From Cladophialophora immunda (lineage: Eukaryota; Ascomycota; Eurotiomycetes; Chaetothyriales; Herpotrichiellaceae), in contig NW_015622546.1 in the NCBI RefSeq assembly GCF_000835495.1, positions 3,342,955 to 3,406,954 on the forward strand: 64,000 nucleotides of DNA. The letters run 5' to 3'. The stretch's first letter is position 1. The number at the start of each line of letters is the position of its first letter. Shown here one piece after another: positions 55,603 to 64,000 of this stretch. The position numbers and the translations under genes are program-made. A model generated the notes under the pieces. The model searched no databases, had not been told where the DNA came from, and worked only from the letters and a program-made list of their open reading frames with translations.

Positions 55603-58349
55603 ATGCCTGGAGACTTCCTCATTCGATTGACCCGCCAATTCAAGCTTTTGCCGGCTCAGAATAAGAACGGCGCTGCCAAGGTTCGTGACACTTACGAGTT
55701 TTTGGCGTATCTTGAAACACACAAACGTCTTCAAGATATTGACTTCCACTTGCTCTCTCCGCTGACATGTTCATATCTGCAATCTTTACTCGCTGACTCG
55801 ACTCGACTCACTGTTGATGACAGGGGCACACTCTTCGAGAACCTGACGAGGCGCACAATTTTCCTGCTCGTCATGGACCGGATGGAGCACACCCGGCTCC
55901 GGGTCATACACAGCTACGACCAAGTTTCGAGACCTTACAACAGAGGTGCTTCGTGGCTCGTCCCTCCTCCTCCTCCGTACTCGACTTGGCCGAAATGTTG
56001 GACGTGCCAAGATCTCAATTTCCGTCGCAACCGAGAAGAATATACCAAGTATCCCATTCAGGTTGCGGTCGATGTCAGGGATCTCATGGGTTCCGCAGGC
56101 GCTGGCTGCGAGGCCTGCGCCACGCTGTGGAATTTGATTCAGTGGTTCCGTGGGGGGATGCATGATGTCAAGTCTCTTGTGCTGAGCTCGGTGAAGCCGC
56201 GGTCTCCTCTGGTGGTCTTTGTTGACCTTGAGAATGGAGACTCAGAGTACCTGGAGATTTACACGCGAGAGAGTATGTGTTTTGTGTTTGTTTCGTACCT
56301 TTTTGCCGCTTCATCCATTATCGCCCGCAGAGCCCAGTACAACTTACCGCGCTATAAATCCTCTATCTTTCCTCGTGCGTTTCCTAGCTATGCTTGACCG
56401 TTTCGGGTTCGATCACAGTACGACTACTTTCTGCGTTACGCATTGTGCTTACCTTCGTTGCAGATGAACCTGTGAAGTGGCCGATAATCGGTGCGGCTCG
56501 TGAGATATCACTGAATTCGTCGTCATACGCCTGTATGAATCTTGCTTCCCAGTGGATCAAAGAATGCACAGATACGCACGCTGATTGTCGACGGCGTTCC
56601 AGACACCCGCTACCCACGCGTGTCATCAATGTCGGCTCAGATGTTCAAGATCCCTTCTTGTATGAATCCCGCGGCGAGGAGGCCCAGTATATCGCCCTAA
56701 GTCACTGCTGGGGTGACTCGGTTGCATTAACCACCACCAAGGAAAACCTTGCCGACAGAAAGAAAGGCGTCCGTATGGATGACCTTCCAAGGACTTTTCA
56801 GGATGCTATCACCGTCGCACGTCGTCTCAATATCGAATATCTCTGGATCGACTCTCTGTGCATTATCCAGAATGATTCTGAAGACTGGGACAAAGAGGCA
56901 GCCAAGATGGCGGACGTCTATGCCGGAGCCCACTTCACAATCGCAGCTGATGGAGCTGCGGACTGTAACGGCGGTCTCTTCGTGGGTGGGGATCAGCGAA
57001 ATACAGAAGTCAAGTATCATTCCGCCCCGGGCGTCTGGGCGAGCAGAAGCAGGATTTACATTCGAAAACAGATGGTACGGACAAGTTCAGAAAGCGTCTC
57101 ACATAGCATTGGCCCGTCCGGTAGAAGCAAACTGAATACCCGCGGCTGGGTCCTGCAGGAGCGCATTCTTTCGCCACGCACGCTCCATTTCACAGCAAGC
57201 GAAATGTCGTGGGAGTGCGTGTCGAGTCTGAAGTGCGAGTGTCAAGTTGAGGCAACCAGCAGCTTTGCAGTACAGACTTTCGAGCAGAAATATGTCAAGG
57301 ATCACGTCAAATGTATTGCCGATGATGGCACCATTGACGTCTGGCCACACCTGGATTGGTCCAGCGTGGTAGAGTCGTACACAACGAGGGACCTCACAAA
57401 GACTTCGGACCTTTTGCCGGCACTTTCAGGGTTAGCAGCCGCCATGTCCAGATGCACCTCATACTCGTACCTCGCTGGAATCTGGAAAGAAGAGCTTCCG
57501 TGGGGCTTGCTTTGGGCCACCGAGGTCTGGGAACGACAGCATGATAAGATCTTTACCGTCAAAAGACATCATGAATACTACGCCCCGTCTTGGTCGTGGG
57601 CATCTGTCACCGGCTATGTTCGTTACAGAGCAAGTCCGACAGCTCTGGGAGGCCAAGGCCGCATGCATTCTGCTATCTCCATCCTGGAGACGCACTGCGA
57701 GCCTGCTGGTCCCAATCCATACGGCCCTTTGCGCAGTGGGTTTATGAAAGTATCAGGACCGGTAGTCCAGGTCCGCATCTGGCCAACAACGCGGAGTAAA
57801 GTCCACGGACTCAATCTAAGTCACTGGGATGTTCATCCGTCTGTGCGGCCTGATGAGGACAACGCCTTCCTCATTGTTAGCGAAAGGGACATCAAACATG
57901 GAACCGACGAGAAACACAGTGATAGTGGGTTTCCCGAGCCAGAATTCCACATGGTGCCGGACGTCCTTCTCGATGACTCCTTCAACGACCAAAGCCGCGA
58001 CATCAATGCCAAAGGACCGGTGGCAGTCATCTACAATCGCCGCAACCATGCAAATTCTGCTAACCTAGACGAAGAGGCGCATTGTCCCTACAGCGTCCTG
58101 GAACCCGACATCAAAAGCCATGATTACGGTGTGGATGCCAGCCAACCCCATCTGTTGCTTCTGACGGTGTACTGGGAGCCTAGCGAGAGCCGAGATGACG
58201 GCAAGCAGGATTTCTGGGCTATGGTGTTGAGAATGGTGCCGGGAGACGAGACGAAGTGGCAGCGCGTAGGCATTATGCGGAGTTTCGGGGGTTATGGTTG
58301 GAAGGAGTGGCAGCAAGTTTCCAGTCAACGGGAGGTAGTCATCGTATAG
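55603..58349 (+). CDS. HET-domain protein
   Basis: Two exons (55603-56272, 56464-58349) give about 851 residues; the start is uncertain. The first part includes PKCWTCQDLNFRRN and ends in the segment before the intron; the second opens NEPVKWPIIGAARE and ECTDTHADCRR. The HET domain begins near residue 298 with AQYIALSHCWGDS, followed by TLPRTF-like DDLPRTFQDAITVARRL, YLWIDSLCIIQNDSEDW and KMADVYAGAHFTIAAD, and NTRGWVLQERILSPRTLHF. HET proteins are a large Pezizomycotina family; a few trigger cell death after fusion of incompatible hyphae, most are uncharacterised. The 191-base intron is long for this window (donor GTATGT, acceptor CAG). Nothing shows that it belongs to the metabolic cluster around it. 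Confidence 0.85.
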
Positions 58350-59382
58350 GAAACATTCTGAGAACAAAATTTGGCATGAAGTGTGCCAGACAGTCTGTCT
58401 TAGCTGCAAGAACCACTTACCAGGTTCCTCGCATCAGATATTTCTTTACCAACCTGCAACTTCATTCCTTCGATCCTTCTTTGGAGACGTCCACCCCGGC
58501 AACTCTGAGTGATTTTCGCGACGTCGTCCTCCACTTGACAGGAGGCCCCTCAGTCAAATACGTGTCAAGTCTCTCTCTACCAACCCACAGAAATCCTCAA
58601 CTCCTACATCACCCTGTCTCGCCGATATTTCCTACGGGACGTTGATTTTGGCTCTTAAGATGTTGCATTCAAATATTTTCATTGCATTACCCTTCCGGAC
58701 TCATCTTCCTGCTCATTCGTTGGCCGTTCCCGGCCATCTAGCGCACTATCGAGCGACATTCCAGGGTCTACCCTCAAGCTCCGTAACCCTGCATGCCTGG
58801 TTGTCCAAGACGCAACTGCCCGAGGTCTGCTTCAGCGATGTTGATAATCACGACCGATCTCGGTTAGACCAAGGCCGAGTATCGGCGTCAGTAACCAATC
58901 AACAAGTAGATTGTGTCCGGGCCGCAATCGGCGCCGATGCCACTTCAACCAATCAAAGGACGATCACAGGAATGACCCGCCAAAAAGCCTCCTCACTCCA
59001 CAATCTCGTCTCCTAGACTGTTGCACTTGGTCGTCTTTGGGTATACGAGAGCCAATCCTGCTTAAGGCCTCTACCCTGCCGGAGCTGTCACTGTTTAAGT
59101 GCTCTGGGCGGCCCGATGTGCATACTGATTGTGGACAGGTGGATATCCCCTGCATGGAGAACATCAACTCAAAATGCTTCAAGACGCTGTTCGTCTCTTT
59201 CTAATGGGCAAGACTCCTCTCGCTTCCGTTTCTTCTCGCCAAAAAGCTCAGGAACAAACCTTCGAACCTCAGTAAAGTGAGCTTGACTGAGATAGTGACC
59301 GACGACTTTCCCTTGTCGCAAGCGTTTCCTGCGCCTTGAGCGAGACAAATCCAGCAAGCACCAATTCCATCGAAGAGGGAAA
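58350..59382. other. Intergenic region, about 1 kb
   Basis: This stretch between the HET gene and the MmgE/PrpD gene holds only short open frames without domains. The last 100 bases are likely the promoter and leader of the downstream gene. Confidence 0.5.
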
Positions 59383-60915
59383 ATGACTCCCAGCGCTGGG
59401 ATATCTCCATCCTCCGATGCCACCTCACCCAGTAAGCCCGACGGCATAACGGGCCAGCTCTGCACCTGGATCACGAGCACCAAACTGTCTGATATCCCCG
59501 ACCATGTCATCGAGCGCGCCAAATACCTGATCCTGGATGGCCTTGCCTGCGCGCTGGTAGCGGCGCACCTTCCATGGTCTGAGACCGCCGTGAAAGGCGT
59601 GTGCACCATGGAACCTTCGGGTGTCGGCCAATGCACACTCATTGGCTGGGGGAGGGAGAAAAAGCTGTCCCCCGTGGCGGCTACCATCTTGAACAGCACA
59701 TTTATACAGGGGTTTGAGCTGGACGACTACCATTCTACGGCCCCTTTACACTCGAATTCCTTGTTGATCCCGGCGTTGCTGGCTTCGGTGGAGGCCGCAC
59801 CCTCGAGCTCGAATGCCGCCGACGCCGCCGATGGAACGCTCTCCTCCGGCGCCAATTTTCTGCTGGCCTACATCGTCGGTTGTGAGGTTGGACCACGGGT
59901 TGGATTGGCCCTACATGGTGCCGACTTACTGAGCCGGGGCTGGCATAGCGGCGCCATTCAGGGGCCCTCGGCGACAGCGGCCGCCGTTGCTTCGTTACTT
60001 CGACTATCAGGCGCGCAGACCGAGTGGGCGTTGGGTACGGCGTGCACACAAACGGGCGGCCTCATGTCTGCGCAGTTTGGTTCCATGGCCAAACGAATGC
60101 AACACGGCTTCGCCGCGCGGAACGGCCTGTTTGCCGCGTTCATGGCCAAGGAGAATTACACGGGGATCCAGGAGGTCTATGAGGTCCCCTACGGCGGCTT
60201 CTTGAGCTGTTTTGGCCAAGGCGCAAATTTCGAGCCCAAAACCCTGCCCGAAGAGCTCGTCAGCGGCCTCGGCTCGCGCTGGGAGCTCGAAGGGATCCGC
60301 GTGAAATTGCACGCCGCCATGGCCGGCCTGCACGGGACAATAGACACGGTGGCGGGTTTACAGCGCTCGCATCCCGAGCTCTTCGCACCGGAGAACCTGA
60401 CCAACATTGAGAGCATCGTCACGCAACACGCACGGCCCGCGTTCGAGCATGGCGGCTGGATCGCGGACCCGACGCAGCCGCTGTCGAGCGTCGCCGCGCA
60501 GATGTCGATTCAGTACGCAGCCGCCGCGCAGCTGGTCGATCGCCAGGTGTCGATGGTGCAGTTTGGCGCATCCCGCCTGAACCGGCCTCTGCTGCGCGAG
60601 TTGATGGGCAAGGTCACGCCGACGCACAACAAGGCCTTCGATGCGACCAAGACGTCCAGGTGGCAGACGGTGGTCACGGTCAAGTTTGCCGACGGCACCG
60701 AGGTCCAGGGTCGCGTCGAGGCGCCCCGGGGCATCAAGCCGCCGGTCAGCAACGAGGATATCGTGAACAAGTGGCGGGAGTTGACAGCAGACATTCTGAA
60801 TCGTGAGAGACGCGATGCGATCGAGAGGTGTGTCCTGTCCTTGGAAAAGACTCAGGATGTGAGAGAGCTCGCGGCGTTGCTGGAAGAGCCGGTCAAATGT
60901 CCCATTGATGTTTGA
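59383..60915 (+). CDS. MmgE/PrpD-family protein (2-methylcitrate dehydratase / cis-aconitate decarboxylase-like)
   Basis: One exon, 510 residues. It opens, after a Ser/Pro-rich leader, with GQLCTWITSTKLSDIPDHVIERAKYLILDGLACAL, typical of the all-helical domain. Family residues continue in NSTFIQGFELDDYHSTAPLHSNSLLIPALLA, GPRVGLALHG, RGWHSGAIQGPSATAAAV and QFGSMAKRMQHGFAARNGLFAAFMA; the Asp/His positions in LDDYHSTAPLH and the KRMQHG segment are characteristic. Members include PrpD and the cis-aconitate decarboxylases that make itaconate, but most fungal paralogues have no known substrate. The leader is not clearly mitochondrial (few basic residues). Codons between 60240 and 60760 are strongly G/C-ending. 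It is followed by a convergent DAL5-type permease that may bring in its substrate. Confidence 0.92.
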   Translation: MTPSAGISPSSDATSPSKPDGITGQLCTWITSTKLSDIPDHVIERAKYLILDGLACALVAAHLPWSETAVKGVCTMEPSGVGQCTLIGWGREKKLSPVAATILNSTFIQGFELDDYHSTAPLHSNSLLIPALLASVEAAPSSSNAADAADGTLSSGANFLLAYIVGCEVGPRVGLALHGADLLSRGWHSGAIQGPSATAAAVASLLRLSGAQTEWALGTACTQTGGLMSAQFGSMAKRMQHGFAARNGLFAAFMAKENYTGIQEVYEVPYGGFLSCFGQGANFEPKTLPEELVSGLGSRWELEGIRVKLHAAMAGLHGTIDTVAGLQRSHPELFAPENLTNIESIVTQHARPAFEHGGWIADPTQPLSSVAAQMSIQYAAAAQLVDRQVSMVQFGASRLNRPLLRELMGKVTPTHNKAFDATKTSRWQTVVTVKFADGTEVQGRVEAPRGIKPPVSNEDIVNKWRELTADILNRERRDAIERCVLSLEKTQDVRELAALLEEPVKCPIDV

Positions 60916-61442
60916 GTCAAGCGGCTCCATCTTGCTATTGTGTTTGGAGAAGAAAATAGCCATCGTCTCTTCTCCTCCACAGATGATATGGAAACAATCC
61001 GGGTCGAAGTTGATATAGAGGAAGCTAGGCCCGGTGTGTTGCCGTCTAGAAAGCTTACATTCTCTTCCTTGTTACAGTTTCTTCTTGTGCTAGCCTAAAA
61101 GGCGGTTCTGTCGATGCTGCTTTGAGACAAAGACCTCCAAAATGATGTCGTCATCCAGTACATTACAGGTTCAACGGTTCAGGTGAACTTGCTCATGGGT
61201 CAGGCGATTTGATGGGATGTCGTCCGACAATTGATGAACATCGGGAGTACATTTATTTGTGCAGGAGAACAAGGCAGAACTCTCTTTTGTTATCTTTCAA
61301 GTTACTTCTGAAAAAATAGCACAGGGGTATGTTCCTGTGGTGCCTCCAGCAGAAATCATTACTACTTCAGGATCGAGGAACAATTGAGAATCCCTTCGCA
61401 AGAGCCCCACATGAGCTTCCTCCTTGATTCCCGCATACCCAT
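60916..61442. other. Convergent intergenic region
   Basis: About 530 bases between the stop codons of the MmgE/PrpD gene (plus) and the second permease (minus). Nothing beyond 3' ends is seen. Confidence 0.5.
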
Positions 61443-63196
61443 TTACAGAATATACCTGAAAGCCAGATGCTGGTCACCCTCGTCCTCCAAGCTCCGCTCA
61501 GCGTGCGGATGAGGTTCCCCAGAGGCGCGGTAACGCTCCACCTCGGCGTCCTTGCGCCTGTTCTGATATCTCATCCAGAAGATACACGACACCGTCATGA
61601 CAATCGCGAGAGCCAGCATTCCCAGGACGATGGAGTGTCCCTTGATGAAGCGGGGCGGGTGGTCGTAGACGTGGGTGCCCATGATGGAGAAGCATTGACC
61701 AAAGATCTCGGCCATGGCCCAGGTGGTGCCGCGCTTTGTGAAGCCGCAGGTGTTGATGCCGAGCCACGAGGTGAGCAGGATCACGCTGGGGTAGAGACCC
61801 GCTGTGATCAGGCAGGTGGCGAAGATCAGGACCGGGACAGAGCGCACGGAAAGCAGGATGATGTAGCCGATGCAAGAGACTGACAGGGTGACGACGAGCA
61901 ATGGGCCCTTGGTGTTGTATCTGTCGGACAGGAAGCAGATTGCAATCAGGAACACCGCGGCACAGGCGTAAGGAATCACAGTGAAGAGCTGCGCCTTGTC
62001 TACAGTGGATATCAAGCATTAGCAGCGGCACTGGCAAGCATGAAAGGGGAGGAAGAATAAGGAATGGAAGAGGGCGTGGCGTACCTGCAGAGTACCCGAA
62101 AGATTTGACAAACGTCGGGAGGAAATTGCCCACGGATGCAATACCAAGTGCCACGCCGGCGTTGATGACGGCGAACATCCAGGATTTGGGGTCTTTCAGA
62201 CACGTCCAGACTTGCCTCAGATCGACGCTTGCCCCGGTGGTGTTATAATCCTTGGATCTCTCAATCGCGAGTTTGAGCTCGGCCTCGCTCAGCAGCCACG
62301 TTTTCAGTTTTTTCATACGGTCGGCAAAGTTGGGGATAACCAGAATGACAGTGATGCCAACCGCCACGGCTAGGACGCCTTCGATGATGAAGAGCCACCT
62401 CCATGGGGAAAGTCCAGTGCTCTCCAGTGTTAGATGCTTCTGGATGCCGTAGGAGATGAGCCCCGAGAAGGCACCCGCAACAGTGGCAGCAGAGTAGAAG
62501 ACGGCTGGTTCGGCACGTCAGATCCGCCAGAACAGCTCAATGTCGAGGGACTCACCACTTCGAGAAGCAAGTTCGTTTCTCTTGTACCAGAAAGACAGGT
62601 ACAGGCCCAAGCCCTGAATGAACGCCTGCGCACACCCGATGAGGATTCTGAGCACCAGGACAGTGGCATAGTTATGGGCGCCGCCAATGCTGGCACAGAA
62701 GGCACCAAAAGTCAGCACACCACCGCCGATCAACGCTGGTGCTGTCACCCAAGGCAATCTGAGACAGACGTTCCCCGGAAACATGCAAATGATGTAGCCG
62801 ACAAAAAACATGGTCTGTTTTCTCGGGCATCGAGAAAGAATCGTTAGTCACTCTGCACTTCTGGGTCAAAAGGGGGAAAAGAGGGTAACCCACCAGGCAA
62901 TTATAAAACTCATTCGGAGTGAGGGATAGATCCTCTTCCAAGCCCATTAGCCTAGCATTGCCGATGCAGTTGCGGTCGAGGTAAGCGACGAAATAGATGA
63001 GGGAAGCGAGCGGGATGAGGATCAAATCCAGCTTGAAGACGAGACGTTTCTCCTCTCGCTGCTGGAGTTGATTTTGTTGCTGGTGTCCAACGAAGGCATT
63101 GCTCTTGACATGTGTATAATCTGCGGCATCTTCTAGCATCTCAATGTTGCTACCAAGCCCATGCTTAGAAAGATCGGGAGTGGTTGAGTCTTGCAT
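61443..63196 (-). CDS. Second MFS permease of the DAL5-type family
   Basis: Four exons (63196-62894, 62814-62556, 62504-62085, 61999-61443) give 512 residues. The start at 63196 (MQDSTTPDLSKHGLGS) is the first ATG of the frame. Family signatures: LIPLASLIYFVAYLDRNCIGNARLMGLEEDL, then MFFVGYIICMFPGNVCLRL, RILIGCAQAFIQGLGLYLSFWYKRNE and WRWLFIIEGVLAVAVG. A central cytosolic loop (DYNTTGASVDLRQVW) separates two six-helix halves; the tail ends EDEGDQHLAFRYIL. All introns have canonical ends (GTGGGT, GTGAGT, GTACGC). Likely role: proton-coupled uptake of a carboxylate or vitamin-like compound at the plasma membrane. It is a different gene from the permease at 48901-50724, with clearly diverged sequence. 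Confidence 0.92.
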
Positions 63197-64000
63197 ACTG
63201 GGCAACGCTGGGAGGGTGACTTATACTTGTCCGCAGAGAGACACAGTGAGACAAGTAGCTGTTAAATTCTAGAACCGTGGGAGAGGCAGGATGGAGAGAA
63301 GGAAAGGATGTCGTATGTGATCCAACGCCTACCTGAAAGGGGGGATTTTATAACTCTTCTGCGACCTGCCCAGGCTGGGGTCACTTGGCATGTCCGATAT
63401 CATGCGGTTTCCCGAGTCTGGAGGTTCCCCAGAATATAGCACCATTCATCCCGCCATGTACCTTTCCAATCGTGGGAAGAGAAGGGGGTTAGTTGGTAGA
63501 CGGGTGACGGAGATGTGCCAGTGCGGTTTGTTGAGAAGTTCTCTCAGAGCCAATGGACGTCCCCGACGCTGATCGGCCCGATTTGCGGCATTGTATCTGA
63601 TTGGCTCCACCCTCCTCTCAGCCTTGGCCAGCCGAGGAATCTCCACTCTCCGCACTGAAGTCCCCGGACACCGACGCTTCTTGCAGGTCTTCTCACTTCG
63701 ATTCTTCCTCCTCCCTATCATAGCCTTGGAGCTGTATTGGACTACCAGCTGCTCGCTGCTTTGTCCGCCAGTTGTCTTCATCGGAGCCAGTCCAGACTCT
63801 ACGGCCAAAGGCCTAGCAGAACTTTACCAGGACGAAACTCTCCCCACTTCGTCCCCATCTTCAACTGTCCTCGACACTACCGGACGAGAATTGAGTGATG
63901 TGAATCTAGGATGGAACCTCATCCGGGCAATTCCAGTTCAACCTTCGCAGCTAACAGTCGCCCGCTAGTGCCTCTGGCGTCACGTGGCAACATCGAGACA
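63197..64000. other. Right-edge region without a supported gene
   Basis: This begins with the promoter of the second permease. A 126-codon plus-strand frame at 63591-63968 starts with TTG and ends before the window does; it has a hydrophobic run (FFLLPIIALELYW) but no recognised domain. I treat it as unproven. Confidence 0.4.

Noticed and set aside
56400..56420. GGTTCGATC, a tRNA B-box-like string
   Set aside because: It is inside the HET intron and no A box or cloverleaf surrounds it. No tRNA or rRNA gene was found in the window.
63591..63968. 126-codon frame near the right edge
   Set aside because: It begins with TTG, lacks a domain, and overlaps an equally long antisense frame; evidence is too weak to call a gene.

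Overview
The window is nuclear DNA of a filamentous ascomycete (Pezizomycotina). The evidence is many short spliceosomal introns (about 45-70 nt, GTRNGT donors, CTRAY branch sites, YAG acceptors), a HET-domain gene, a psi-factor (Ppo) fatty acid oxygenase, Zn2Cys6 and HMG regulators, and DAL5-type MFS transporters. A Eurotiomycete, perhaps a black yeast of the Chaetothyriales, is my best guess, but the sequence alone does not prove it. I rebuilt 22 protein genes by joining exons; every gene model closes in frame except one carboxyltransferase gene, which has a one-base slip.

Left part (1-37 kb) is mostly housekeeping. In order: a truncated SET-domain-like gene at the edge, an M20-family carbamoylase/amidase, a GT34 (Mnn10/Mnn11-like) glycosyltransferase, a small secreted orphan, the very-long-chain enoyl-CoA reductase TSC13 head-to-head with a Ppo oxygenase, a giant TOM1/HUWE1 HECT ubiquitin ligase (about 4,054 residues), ribosomal protein eL8, an XMAP215/Alp14 microtubule polymerase head-to-head with LIS1/PAC1, and an HMG-box factor.

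Middle part (37-45.7 kb) is metabolic. A biotin carboxylase/BCCP protein ending in the peroxisomal-type tripeptide SRL is divergently paired with a carboxyltransferase. The carboxyltransferase has an N-terminal tail of five alternating A-B repeat pairs built on a DPV(Y/S)xQ motif, a frame slip in the first pair, and a sharply GC-rich catalytic core. A mitochondrial pyruvate dehydrogenase kinase-type gene and a Rossmann-fold oxidoreductase follow.

Right part (47-63.2 kb) looks accessory and catabolic: a 2-oxoglutarate/Fe(II) dioxygenase, a DAL5-type MFS permease, a Zn2Cys6 regulator divergent from an Asp-nucleophile alpha/beta-hydrolase (with a perfect CCG/CGG palindrome in the shared promoter), a HET protein, an MmgE/PrpD-family enzyme and a second DAL5-type permease. 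Two importers, a regulator and three enzymes suggest a small cluster for an organic acid, amide or halo/epoxy compound; the substrate is unknown.

The most novel-looking system is the divergent two-subunit acyl-CoA carboxylase with possible peroxisomal and membrane targeting signals and the repeat tail.
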